Shown piece after piece: positions 1-8,162 of a stretch of 64,000 bases of DNA (positions are counted from its first letter, which is position 1; each line of letters opens with the position of its first letter). The notes under the pieces are model-generated. The model did no database searches. It was not told the origin of the DNA and saw only the letters and a program-made list of their open reading frames with translations. The translations under genes were made by a program, and so were the position numbers. The DNA is taken from contig NZ_JAJMLW010000001.1 of the NCBI RefSeq assembly GCF_022669055.1, forward strand, positions 682,001 to 746,000. Direction: 5' to 3'. This stretch comes from Adlercreutzia faecimuris (lineage in GTDB: Bacteria; Actinomycetota; Coriobacteriia; Coriobacteriales; Eggerthellaceae).

Positions 1-83
1 CTTCAGTCTCGCCTAGCTCCCAACCCGCTGCCGCTGGCTGCCAGGATATCGCCGCCCGTCGCTCATCAATACGCCTCCTCATC

Positions 84-105
84 ATTATTCTCATTGAAAA
101 ATAAT
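84..105. promoter_or_regulatory. Fur-like operator overlapping the promoter of the iron ABC operon
   Basis: ATTATT (84-89) and AATAAT (100-105) form a perfect 6-bp inverted repeat in an AT-rich island of an otherwise GC-rich window. Read on the minus strand the segment contains TGAGAATAATGAT, which resembles Fur-box half sites. It covers the -35 hexamer TTGAAA at 94-99, so a bound regulator would block RNA polymerase. The link to Fur rather than another metalloregulator is inference from the downstream iron-type transporter. Confidence 0.55.
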
Positions 106-122
106 CAAAGGCGTTATATTAT
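94..122 (+). promoter_or_regulatory. Promoter of the iron/heavy-metal ABC operon
   Basis: A -35 hexamer TTGAAA (94-99) is followed after 17 nt by TATTAT (117-122). This predicts a transcription start near 129 and a leader of about 50 nt before the ATG at 179. The two flanking inverted repeats (84-105 and 133-156) make it a likely repressible promoter. Confidence 0.55.
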
Positions 123-132
123 CCTCACTAAA

Positions 133-156
133 GATTATTCATAAATAAGAATAATC
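133..156. promoter_or_regulatory. Second inverted-repeat operator in the 5' leader
   Basis: GATTATTC (133-140) and GAATAATC (149-156) are perfect 8-bp inverted repeats separated by 8 AT-only bases. The site lies just past the predicted transcription start, between the promoter and the ribosome binding site. With the upstream site it gives a two-operator arrangement typical of metal-responsive repression. Confidence 0.5.
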
Positions 157-178
157 ATAACGAGGGAAGGGGGACGCC

Positions 179-1297
179 ATGGGGGAGGAAACGCGCCCAG
201 CGCCAGGCACCGGGGTCGCCGCGTCGCCCGCCGCGCCGGGTACCGAGGCCGCTGCGTCGCCCGGCGGCTGCGGCTGCCCGCGGGCATCCCGCGCCGCGCG
301 CCGCGGCCGCCTCGTCATCGTCGGGCTCGCCGTGTTCGCGGTGCTGGCCGCCGGCGCCTCCCTCCTGCTGGGGCGCTACCCCATCGACCCCTCCCAAGCC
401 GTCGCCCTGCTGGTCGACCAGGTCGTCCCCCTCCCGCAGACCTGGACCGACCAGCAGGCGACCCTCTTCTTCAACGTGCGCCTGCCGCGCATCCTGCTCG
501 CGCTCATGGTGGGCTGCTGCCTGGCCGTGGCCGGCGCCGCCTACCAGGGCACCTTCCAGAACCCGCTCGTGTCTCCGGACATTCTCGGCGCCAGCCAGGG
601 CGCCGCGTTCGGCGCGGCCGTCGCCATCCTGCTGGGCCTCGGATCGGTGGGCGTGTCGCTGCTCGCCTTCGCCATGGCGCTCTTCACCGTGCTTCTCGTG
701 CTGCTCATCAGCGCACGGGCCAAGGGCAACCACATGATGGTGGTGGTGCTGGCAGGCGTGATGGTCAGCTCGCTGTTCCAGGCGGGCGTGTCCTACGCCA
801 AGCTGGTGGCCGACCCCACCGACGAGCTGGCCGACATCACCTACTGGCTCATGGGCAGCCTCACCGGCGCCAAGATGGCCTCGGTGGCCGCGGTCTTTCC
901 CCTCATGCTGGCGGGGTGCGCCGTGCTCTTCGCCCTGCGCTGGCGCATCAACGTCCTCACCATGGGAGACGACGAGGCCGCCACCCTGGGCGTCAACGCC
1001 CGCCTCATCCGCGTTGTGGTCATCGTGGCGGCCACCGTCGTCACGGCCGCCAGCGTCTGCGTCACGGGCATGATCGGCTGGGTGGGCCTGGTCATCCCGC
1101 ACCTGTGCCGCATGATGGTGGGCGCCGACTACCGCCGCCTCATCCCGGCGTCCATGCTGATGGGCGCGGGGTTCCTGCTGGTGGTCGACGACGTGGCGCG
1201 CCTGGCCACCACCGCCGAGATCCCCATCGGCATCCTCACGGCCTTCGTGGGGGCGCCGTTCTTCCTGTTCCTCATCACGCGGAGGAAGAAGCTATGA
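179..1297 (+). CDS. FecCD/BtuC-family ABC transporter permease (siderophore, haem or cobalamin type)
   Basis: This 372-aa membrane subunit belongs to the family that imports ferric-siderophores, haem or cobalamin (usual length about 330 aa). The first ~45 residues are an unusual Ala/Pro/Gly/Arg-rich cytoplasmic extension. After it come hydrophobic helices and the family hallmarks RLPRILLALMVG, NPLVSPDILGASQGA and, near the C-terminus, GLVIPHLCRM. The ATG at 179 is supported by a GAGGGAAGGGGG ribosome binding site. The stop overlaps the start of the ATPase gene (ATGA), so the two are translationally coupled. Substrate cannot be read from sequence. The Fur-like promoter favours iron. Confidence 0.9.
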   Translation: MGEETRPAPGTGVAASPAAPGTEAAASPGGCGCPRASRAARRGRLVIVGLAVFAVLAAGASLLLGRYPIDPSQAVALLVDQVVPLPQTWTDQQATLFFNVRLPRILLALMVGCCLAVAGAAYQGTFQNPLVSPDILGASQGAAFGAAVAILLGLGSVGVSLLAFAMALFTVLLVLLISARAKGNHMMVVVLAGVMVSSLFQAGVSYAKLVADPTDELADITYWLMGSLTGAKMASVAAVFPLMLAGCAVLFALRWRINVLTMGDDEAATLGVNARLIRVVVIVAATVVTAASVCVTGMIGWVGLVIPHLCRMMVGADYRRLIPASMLMGAGFLLVVDDVARLATTAEIPIGILTAFVGAPFFLFLITRRKKL

Positions 1298-2079
1298 GCA
1301 TCGAGGTTCGCAACCTGAGCTTCGCCTACGGCAGCCACGAGGTGCTGCGCGACGTGAGCTTCGCCGTCCCCGACGCCGCGCTCGTGGGAGTGCTGGGGCC
1401 CAACGGCGTGGGCAAGTCCACCCTGTTCCGCTGCATCCTGGGGCTCAACCAGGGCTATCGGGGTACCATCCTGGTCAACGGCCAGGACCTGCGCCGGCTG
1501 TCGGTGCGCGAGCGGGCGCGCGAGGTGTCCTACATCCCGCAGTCCCACGCGCCGGTGTACGACTACGAGGTGCTCGATGTGGTGCTCATGGCCACCGGCA
1601 GCGACCTCAAGATGCTCAGCAACCCGGGGAAGGCGCAGGTCAAGCGCGCCTACGCGGCCCTCGAGCGCATCGGCATCGAACGGCTGGCCCACCGCGCCTA
1701 CACCCAGATATCCGGCGGCGAGCAGCAGCTGGTGCTCATCGCCCGCGCCATCGCCCAGCAGGCCCAGACCATCATCATGGACGAGCCCACCAGCGCGCTC
1801 GACTACGGCAACACCGTGCGCGTGCTGTCCTGCGTGCGCCAGCTCGCGCGCGAGGGGCTCTCCATCATCCAGTCCACGCACAACCCCGACCAGGCGTTCC
1901 TCTACTCCGACAAGACGCTCGTCATCGACGGCGGCCGCGTCCGCGCCTTCGGCAGCCCCCACGACACCATCACCTCCGAGCTCATCAGCGACCTCTACGC
2001 CGTGGACGTCGAGGTCAATTCCCTCTACGGCGACAAGGTGCGCGTCTGCGTGCCTGTGCGCGAAGTGCAGAGCCGCTGA
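1294..2079 (+). CDS. ABC transporter ATP-binding protein, FecE type
   Basis: 261-aa cytoplasmic ATPase that powers the adjacent FecCD permease. Walker A is GPNGVGKS at residues 35-42. The signature ISGGEQQ, Walker B IIIMDEPTSALD and the switch histidine (QSTHNPD) follow in order. I chose the ATG at 1294, which overlaps the permease stop by 4 bp. Longer readings upstream are out-of-frame translation of the permease. The closest general families are FecE and FepC. Confidence 0.92.
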   Translation: MSIEVRNLSFAYGSHEVLRDVSFAVPDAALVGVLGPNGVGKSTLFRCILGLNQGYRGTILVNGQDLRRLSVRERAREVSYIPQSHAPVYDYEVLDVVLMATGSDLKMLSNPGKAQVKRAYAALERIGIERLAHRAYTQISGGEQQLVLIARAIAQQAQTIIMDEPTSALDYGNTVRVLSCVRQLAREGLSIIQSTHNPDQAFLYSDKTLVIDGGRVRAFGSPHDTITSELISDLYAVDVEVNSLYGDKVRVCVPVREVQSR

Positions 2080-2113
2080 CCGACAGCGGAAACAAGGAAG
2101 GAAGGAACCGATC

Positions 2114-3244
2114 ATGTCCACTCCGTTGAGAAGGCCCGCCGCCGCACTGCTGGCGCTGCTGTGCGCCGCCGCCCTGGGAGCGGGCGCCGTCCTCGGGCTG
2201 GCCGGCTGCTCCGGCGGCCAGGACCGCCCCGCCGCGCCCGCGCAGGAGGCGCCCGCCGCGCCCGAGACCTACGTCTTCACCGACGACCTGGGTCGCGAGG
2301 TGGAGTTGCCCGCCCAGATCGACCGCATCTGCCCGTCGGGCTTCACGGCCCAGCAGGTGCTGCTGACCATGGCCCCCGACAAGATGGTGGGCCTGGCCCA
2401 GGAGCTCAACGACGACCAGCTGCGCATCTTCGGTGAGAAGTTCGCCGGCTACCCCGTGTTCGGCGCGGTGCTCGGCGCCAAGGACAACCTCAACCGCGAG
2501 GCCGTGGCCGCCGAGAACCCGCAGGTCATCATCGACACCGGCGAGGCGAAGAAGGGTGCCAGGGAGGACCTGGACGCGCTGCAGGAGCAGCTCGGCATCC
2601 CCGTGGTGTTCATCGAGGCGAAGCTGTCCGACTACGGCGCGGCCTACGAGCGCCTGGGCGAGATGCTCGGCATGGAGGACCGCGGCGACGAGCTGGCCGC
2701 CTACTGCCGCGCCTCCTACCAGAAGGTCGAGGACGTCATGGCGACCATCCCCGAGGACGAGCGCGTGAGGATGGCGTACCTGCTCGGCGCCAACGGCCTC
2801 AACGCCATCGCCAAGACGTCGTTCCAGGGGCAGGTCATCGACATGTGCGCCGACAACGTCGTGGTGGTGGACGACGTGTCCGGCAAGGGCAACGGCAACG
2901 AGATCAGCCTCGAGCAGATCGCGCTGTGGAACCCCGACCTCATCATCTTCCAGGCCGGCAGCATCTACGACACGGTGGGGGACGACCCGGCGTGGGCCGG
3001 CATCGCCGCCATCGGCTCCGGTCGCTACTACCAGGTGCCCGACGACCCCTACTGCTGGATGAACAACCCGCCCACGGTCAACCAGCTCATGGGCATGCAG
3101 TGGCTGCCGCGTCTGTTGTATCCCGATCGCTTCGACGACACCATCGCCGACGTGACCAGGGCCTACTATAAGACCATGTACCAGTACGACCTGTCCGACG
3201 CCGAGCTGGCCGACCTGCTGGCCGACGCGTCGCCGCGCTCCTAG
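2114..3244 (+). CDS. Periplasmic-binding lipoprotein of the iron/heavy-metal ABC transporter
   Basis: 376-aa solute-binding protein of the FecB/BtuF (helical-backbone) type. A lipoprotein signal ends in GLAG-C, placing the lipidated cysteine at residue 32. A Pro/Ala-rich linker follows, then the usual opening VFTDDLGREVELPAQIDRI. The C-terminal part contains the family pattern around LWNPDLIIFQAGSIYD. It lies 34 bp downstream of the ATPase gene behind an AAGGAAGGAA ribosome binding site. Tryptophans and tyrosines near the C-terminus (YYQVPDDPYCWMNNPP) may line the ligand cleft. Ligand unknown. Confidence 0.9.
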   Translation: MSTPLRRPAAALLALLCAAALGAGAVLGLAGCSGGQDRPAAPAQEAPAAPETYVFTDDLGREVELPAQIDRICPSGFTAQQVLLTMAPDKMVGLAQELNDDQLRIFGEKFAGYPVFGAVLGAKDNLNREAVAAENPQVIIDTGEAKKGAREDLDALQEQLGIPVVFIEAKLSDYGAAYERLGEMLGMEDRGDELAAYCRASYQKVEDVMATIPEDERVRMAYLLGANGLNAIAKTSFQGQVIDMCADNVVVVDDVSGKGNGNEISLEQIALWNPDLIIFQAGSIYDTVGDDPAWAGIAAIGSGRYYQVPDDPYCWMNNPPTVNQLMGMQWLPRLLYPDRFDDTIADVTRAYYKTMYQYDLSDAELADLLADASPRS

Positions 3245-3272
3245 GCGCGGGTGAGAGGGAAGGGGAGAAGCT

Positions 3273-4064
3273 ATGAGGAACCTCGGATTCACGCCCTGGG
3301 CGCTCTACGACGAGCTGATCGCGGGGGTGCCCGACGGCGTGCTCGTGCGCGATCTGTGCCTGGGCACCCACTGGTCCTACGTCGACGCGGAGTGCGGCAT
3401 GGGGGTGGCCTTCACCACCACGGGCGGTGCGGTGCGCGCCGACAAGGGCGACTGGCGCGGGCGCCCCCTGCGCGAGATGGCGGCGCTGGCCAAGTCCTGG
3501 TGCTTCGAGGAGGCGACGCTCGGCATCGCCGCGCTCAACGCCTGGTACGCGCGCCGCTCGCTGCTCGAGCCGCTGGGCGCCCGCTTCGACGAGCCCGTCG
3601 ACCTGCCCGACGGCACGCGGCGCTCCCTCGACGCCTTCGAGATGGTGCGCCCCCAGGTGGAGGCGGCCGGCTCCGACAGCCAGGTGGTGGTCGTCGGGCA
3701 CTTCCCGCACGTCGACCGCATCGAGGAGTACGCGCGGCTCACGGTGCTCGAGCGCCGCTGCTCGGGCCCGCTCGACACGCCGGATCCGGCGTGCGAGTAT
3801 GTGCTGCCCACGGCGGACTTCACGTTCATGACCGGCGTCACCCTCATCAACAAGACGGCCCCGCGCCTGCTCGAGCTGGCCACGCGCTCCTACGTCACGC
3901 TGGTGGGCCCGTCGGTGGTGATGGCGCCGCTTTTGTTCGAGTGCGGCGCCGACTTCCTGGCCGGCAGCGTGGTCGCCGACCCCGAGAAGGCCGCCTTCGG
4001 TGTGCGTAACGGCGCCGGGCAGCTCTTCGGGGAGGCACTCTCGATGGCGGCGCTGAGACGCTAG
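3273..4064 (+). CDS. DUF364/DUF4213 putative heavy-metal-chelation protein
   Basis: 263-aa soluble protein with no signal peptide. The N-terminal half contains GTHWSYVDAECGMGVAFTT, typical of DUF4213. The C-terminal half (after about residue 130, VVVVGHFPHVDRI) is the Rossmann-like DUF364 domain. DUF364 is annotated as putative heavy-metal chelation and often sits with metal or cobalamin ABC genes, as here. It is the last gene of the operon, 28 bp after the binding protein and directly before a terminator. A role in handling the imported metal is inference; no reaction is established. Confidence 0.8.
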   Translation: MRNLGFTPWALYDELIAGVPDGVLVRDLCLGTHWSYVDAECGMGVAFTTTGGAVRADKGDWRGRPLREMAALAKSWCFEEATLGIAALNAWYARRSLLEPLGARFDEPVDLPDGTRRSLDAFEMVRPQVEAAGSDSQVVVVGHFPHVDRIEEYARLTVLERRCSGPLDTPDPACEYVLPTADFTFMTGVTLINKTAPRLLELATRSYVTLVGPSVVMAPLLFECGADFLAGSVVADPEKAAFGVRNGAGQLFGEALSMAALRR

Positions 4065-4088
4065 CCCCTTCCTCGTCCCTCCTCTCTC

Positions 4089-4120
4089 CCGGTGGGCCCC
4101 GCTTCGGCGGGGCCCACCGG
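4089..4120 (+). terminator. Rho-independent terminator of the iron ABC operon
   Basis: A perfect 14-bp stem (4089-4102 with 4107-4120) closed by a stable TTCG tetraloop lies 24 bp after the DUF364 stop, followed by CGTTTTCGCCCCC. Confidence 0.85.
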
Positions 4121-4582
4121 CGTTTTCGCCCCCTTTCCTGACCTGGCGCTTCCCGTCGTGGTTGAGAAAAATCAACCCTCGGGGACGATGCCCGGGGCGC
4201 AAAGCGACCCGCCCAATCGTTGACCGGCCCCCTCCCATCTCATACGCTTGCCCGGTCGTTTCGCTTGCGAAGGCATAGGGCCGCCCGCGGGGCCGCCTGC
4301 TCTCCGTAAGGGAAACGCGCATCCGATCAGAGAACCGTGAAAGGAGGATGTGCGCAGTCGTTTCTCCTGGCTGTCGCGCGATCACGGAGGCGGAGGAGGA
4401 GTCGTTGGGGAACGACGCCTCAAGGGGGCTTCCGCTCGATTCGGAGCGCCCGTTCCCGCCGGTCTGCGGCGATATCCCAGTCTTGCTACTGCGTTCTCTA
4501 GGGTGATCGGCCCCGGCGTTGCCTGCTGGGCCGGTCAAGGACGTACTCGCTCATTCCATCTCATTCGCAATAGGAGGGATTG
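4121..4582. other. Non-coding stretch upstream of the MFS gene
   Basis: No convincing gene is seen. One small inverted repeat, GGTTGA (4160-4165) with TCAACC (4172-4177) around an A-rich loop, could be an operator. The stretch ends with the ribosome binding site TAGGAGGGAT of the MFS gene. Its length suggests a regulated promoter or long leader, but no clear -35/-10 pair could be chosen. Confidence 0.4.
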
Positions 4583-6262
4583 ATGGACAAGAAAGAGTTC
4601 ACCGTATCGGAGGTCATCGACTCCATCGGCATCAGCTCGCACACCTGGGTGGTGTTCGTGATCCTGGGCTTCGCGATGATCTTCGACGGCTATGACTTCA
4701 TGATCGTCAACTCGACGAACCTGTTCGTGGCCCACACCTTCTGGCCCGACAACGCCAACCCGGGCGCGCTCATGGGCTCGCTCACCACGTGGGGCCTGCT
4801 GGGCATGGTGCTCGGCGGCGCCGTCGGCGGCATTCTGTCCGACAAGCTGGGCCGTAAGAAGACGCTCATCATGGCGGTCATGTTCTACGGCTTCTTCACG
4901 TTGCCGCAGGCCTTCGCCAACGACCTGGCGTTCTTCGCCGCGTTCCGCCTGATCGCCGGCTTCGGCGTGGGCTCCTGCATCCCCATCGTCACCACCGTGT
5001 TCTCCGAGTCGATGCCCTCTAAGCAGCGCGGCGTGTTCGTCACCTGCGGCATGGCCTTCATGGTGGTCGGCTGGGTGCTGGCCGGCCTCATCGCCAACCC
5101 CATCTGCAACACCCCCACGCCCATCATCGAGGGCTTCTGCAACCAGATCGACTACGTGACCGCCGACGGCGGCACGGCCACCATGTACGCCAACTGGCGC
5201 CTCTGCTACCTGATCGGCGGCCTGCCGCTGGTCTACGGCATCATCCTCATCTTCGTGATGCACGAGACGCCGCACTGGTACGCCAACGCCGGCATGCTCG
5301 ACAAGGCCTGCGAGCGCCTGACCCAGATCGAGCAGGCTACCCGCGGTACCTCGCACGTGTACGACCCCGCCCTGCTGGTGGTGCCGCCGCGCCCCGAGAA
5401 GACGAGCCCCGTCGTGCTGTTCTCCAACAAGTACATCGTGGGCACCGCCGCCATCTGGTGCACCTACTTCGTCGGCCAGTTCTGCGTGTACGGCATGAAC
5501 GCGTGGATCCCCACCTGGTTCGTGGGCGTGGGCTACTCCCAGGCCGACTCCGTCATGCTGCAGACGTGGAACAACGTCGCCGCCATCGCGTCGAACTTCA
5601 CCGTCGGCTTCGTCGCCGACCGCATCGGCCGCAAGCGCAACCTGGCCGGCTCCTGGCTGTTCTGCATCGTGGCCATCGTGCTGTGCTCGCTGTTCGTGGC
5701 GCCTAACAACATGGGCCTGTGCATCGTGCTGATGCTGCTGTTCGGCTTCGCGCTGAACTACGCCATCACCGCCGTGCAGCCGCTCATGCCCGAGACCTAC
5801 CCGACCGCCATCCGCAACACCGGCACCTCCTGGTGCCAGGCGTTCGCCCGCTTCGGCGGCTCGGCGTCGTCCATCGTGCTCGGCGGCATCGCCGGCATGG
5901 CGTTCTTCCAGAACGCGGCGGGCGGCACCAACTGGAGCACCGTCGTGCTCGTGCTGATCGTGCCCTTCATCCTGGGCTTCGTCTGCACCGTGCTGTTCGT
6001 CAAGGAGACGGGCGGCAAGACCATGGACCAGCTGGCCGCCGAGGAGGTGGACAACCCCGTCAAGCAGAACTCCGGCGGTCTGGAGTTCGGCATCATGATG
6101 GTGGTCGTCGCCATCCTGGCCGTGCTGTGCATCGTGTGCCCGCTGGCCATCCCCGGCTGGTCGAAGATGCCCATCGCGCTGCCGCTCATGGCCATCGGCC
6201 TGCTGCTGCCCTTCGTGTACTTCTTCGTGTTCGCCGGCAAGGAGCTGGCGGCCCGCAAGTAG
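4583..6262 (+). CDS. MFS transporter, sugar/aromatic-acid:H+ symporter type
   Basis: 559-aa integral membrane carrier. The loop 2-3 signature GGILSDKLGRKKTL and its second-half counterpart GFVADRIGRKRNL are both present. The MIFDGYDFMIVN segment in helix 1 resembles the aromatic acid:H+ symporter branch (PcaK/MhpT). Family members are usually about 420-460 aa. Here the last ~75 residues add two further hydrophobic segments after FVKETGGKTMDQLAAEE. The ATG at 4583 has a perfect AGGAGGG site; a TTG directly upstream is not needed. It is monocistronic, between a long leader and a terminator. Substrate unknown; an aromatic acid is a guess. Confidence 0.85.
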   Translation: MDKKEFTVSEVIDSIGISSHTWVVFVILGFAMIFDGYDFMIVNSTNLFVAHTFWPDNANPGALMGSLTTWGLLGMVLGGAVGGILSDKLGRKKTLIMAVMFYGFFTLPQAFANDLAFFAAFRLIAGFGVGSCIPIVTTVFSESMPSKQRGVFVTCGMAFMVVGWVLAGLIANPICNTPTPIIEGFCNQIDYVTADGGTATMYANWRLCYLIGGLPLVYGIILIFVMHETPHWYANAGMLDKACERLTQIEQATRGTSHVYDPALLVVPPRPEKTSPVVLFSNKYIVGTAAIWCTYFVGQFCVYGMNAWIPTWFVGVGYSQADSVMLQTWNNVAAIASNFTVGFVADRIGRKRNLAGSWLFCIVAIVLCSLFVAPNNMGLCIVLMLLFGFALNYAITAVQPLMPETYPTAIRNTGTSWCQAFARFGGSASSIVLGGIAGMAFFQNAAGGTNWSTVVLVLIVPFILGFVCTVLFVKETGGKTMDQLAAEEVDNPVKQNSGGLEFGIMMVVVAILAVLCIVCPLAIPGWSKMPIALPLMAIGLLLPFVYFFVFAGKELAARK

Positions 6263-6417
6263 GAGCGGAATGCGGGGCGCGCGCCTGCGGGCCCCGCGCT
6301 GACGCGTCCCTCCCGCGCTGCGCGCTGAAACGACATGACGGCGCGCGGCGGGAAGGGGCGGGCGCTCGACGGCGCGCGAGGGCGCGCCTGTGGGCGCGAA
6401 ACGTGCTCTCCCTTGGA

Positions 6418-6448
6418 AGCGGCCCCGCCTCGGCGGGGTCGCTTTTTT
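6418..6448 (+). terminator. Rho-independent terminator of the MFS gene
   Basis: A 12-bp stem (AGCGGCCCCGCC with GGCGGGGTCGCT, one G-T wobble) is followed by six T residues at 6443-6448. It lies between the convergent MFS and DnaJ-protein genes. Confidence 0.85.
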
Positions 6449-6467
6449 GCGCGCCCGCGGGCTCGCG

Positions 6468-7244
6468 CTACAGGCAGCAGATGGCGGCGGGAAGGCCCGG
6501 GCCGCAGAGCATGCTGCCCCAGCACAGGCAGCAGCACAGGTTGGTGGGGTCGAGGAAGCCCATCGAGAAGCCCTTCGACTCGCCCTGCTGCTGGTAGGCG
6601 GCGGCGCGCTGGGTGAAGCGGCGCTCGGCGGCCAGGTAGTCGGCGTTGGACGGGTCCATCTGGCGGGCGCGGCGGATGTAGCCGAGCGCGGACGTGATCT
6701 CGCCGGCGCCGTGGCTCGCCACCGCCATCAGGTAGTACCAGCGCGCGTTGCGGCCCGAGCGCACGGTCTTGCCCAAGAGCTCGAGGGCATCGCGGTAGCG
6801 CCCGGCGTTGATGGCGTCGACGGCCTGGCGCGCCTCGGGCCCGTCCGACGCGGACGCCTCGGGGTGGATGGGGCTGCCCGCCGTGCCGCCGAATCCCGCG
6901 CCGCCGAAGATGTCCTCCCAGTTGACCTCGACCCACTGGTAGCCGCCGGGCGCGCCGTAGGGGCCCGCGCCGGGCTGCTGCGGTCCCGCGCCGGGGCGGC
7001 CGTAGCCGGGGGAGTAGGGGGTGCCGTAGGCGGCCGCGCGGCGGCGGGCGTCTTCCCGGGCGTACTTCTCGGGGTTCATGATGCGGTCGTAGGCCTCGTT
7101 GACCTGGTTCATGCGCTCGGCGGCGGTCGGGTCGTCGGGGTTGAGGTCGGGGTGCGCCTCGCGGGCCTTCTTGCGATAGGCCTTCTTCACCTCGTCGGGC
7201 GACGCGTCGCGGCTGACGCCGAGTATGTCGTAGGGGTTCTCCAT
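6468..7244 (-). CDS. J-domain protein with Cys-rich hydrophobic C-terminus
   Basis: 258 aa. Residues 1-65 form a J-domain (ENPYDILGVSRDASPDEVKKAY) with the Hsp70-stimulating HPD at 31-33. The middle carries a Gly/Pro/Tyr-rich linker and a short helical repeat region resembling a TPR (GRYRDALELLGKTV... NARWYYLMAVASHG). The extreme C-terminus is short and hydrophobic with clustered cysteines (NLCCCLCWGSMLCG), perhaps membrane-associated or metal-binding. It lacks the zinc-finger and client domains of DnaJ, so it is a specialised co-chaperone. It is the third gene of an operon with the DUF5685 and zinc-ribbon genes. Confidence 0.85.
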   Translation of the reverse strand: MENPYDILGVSRDASPDEVKKAYRKKAREAHPDLNPDDPTAAERMNQVNEAYDRIMNPEKYAREDARRRAAAYGTPYSPGYGRPGAGPQQPGAGPYGAPGGYQWVEVNWEDIFGGAGFGGTAGSPIHPEASASDGPEARQAVDAINAGRYRDALELLGKTVRSGRNARWYYLMAVASHGAGEITSALGYIRRARQMDPSNADYLAAERRFTQRAAAYQQQGESKGFSMGFLDPTNLCCCLCWGSMLCGPGLPAAICCL

Positions 7245-7289
7245 GGGCCTTTCCTCGGGCTGGCGGGCGGGGCGCGGCAGGCGCGCGGG

Positions 7290-8153
7290 CTAGGGCGCGG
7301 CGGGCGCGCCAGGCGAAGGACCGCCTGCTATGGTAGCGCGCTCGTCGGCGGGCGGGTAGGTTCTGTTGAACTGCTGCCACACGCCGGAGTACAGGACGCT
7401 GCGCATGAGGTGCAGATCCTTCTCCAAGGGTAGCCGTTCGAAGGTGTCCGCGGCGTTGCCGATGAGAACTGCAAGCAAAGTCCGCATATTCTCCGGCGTG
7501 CTGCCCAGGCGCACGAGGGGGTTGTAGCTGCCCGACTTCTCGTCGGCGGCGTAGTCCACCGCCGCGTCCATGAGGTAGACGAACTGCCCCAGCTGCCGGC
7601 CGAGCTTCTCCATCTGGTCGGCCCAGATACCCTGGTCGTGGGCGAAGAGCCGGCCGAGCAGCGTGCCGAACTCGATGGCCGCGGCGTCGGGGGAGGAATC
7701 CGGGTCGGCCTCGATGGTGCTGATGGCGGCCAGCGACCGCTCGATGGCGACGCACTGTCCGGGGATGCGCTCGCGCGCCCGGGCGTAGGCGCCGGCGAGC
7801 GCCCGCTCGCCCGCCTTCGCGCGCAGGGCGTGGTCGTCGTGCCAGTCGTCGAGGCACTTGTGGTAGGCGAGCGCCACCGTCAGGTCGGCGGCGTAGTCGG
7901 CGAAGCGCGACCGCGCGAAAGACCTCACCTGGGTGGGGTGGGCGATGCAGCGCAGCGTGCCCTCGTCCTCGGGCGGTTCGTGGAGCGAGTCGCACAGCAT
8001 GAGGTAGAAGGTGAGGTCGTAGGTGAGCGTGAGGCGGCTGACCTGACCGTAGCGGTCGCGCAGCGTGCGGCACAGCCCACAGTAGAGTGCCTGGTAGCGC
8101 GCCTTCTCCTCGTCGGAGACGGTGCCCAGGCTGGCGACGACGAACCCGAACAT
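7290..8153 (-). CDS. DUF5685 family protein
   Basis: 287 aa, predicted soluble and mainly helical. The N-terminus MFGFVVASLGTVSDEEKARYQALYCGLCRTL, with its CGLC pair, is the recognisable start of DUF5685. The conserved ALAYHKCLDDWHDD segment follows near the middle. The pattern of buried acidic and His residues recalls helical metal- or isoprenoid-binding folds, but no function is established. It sits 9 bp downstream of the zinc-ribbon gene and 45 bp upstream of the J-domain gene, so the three probably act together. Confidence 0.75.
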   Translation of the reverse strand: MFGFVVASLGTVSDEEKARYQALYCGLCRTLRDRYGQVSRLTLTYDLTFYLMLCDSLHEPPEDEGTLRCIAHPTQVRSFARSRFADYAADLTVALAYHKCLDDWHDDHALRAKAGERALAGAYARARERIPGQCVAIERSLAAISTIEADPDSSPDAAAIEFGTLLGRLFAHDQGIWADQMEKLGRQLGQFVYLMDAAVDYAADEKSGSYNPLVRLGSTPENMRTLLAVLIGNAADTFERLPLEKDLHLMRSVLYSGVWQQFNRTYPPADERATIAGGPSPGAPAAP

Positions 8154-8162
8154 CGGCGGCGC

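Noticed and set aside
730-735. Possible selenocysteine use elsewhere in the window
   Set aside because: No other recognisable gene is interrupted by an in-frame TGA with coding similarity on both sides; the ArsS C-terminus uses Cys rather than Sec.
4350-4583. A 77-codon plus-strand frame upstream of the MFS gene
   Set aside because: No ribosome binding site, no family similarity, and it runs into the MFS start; treated as leader sequence.
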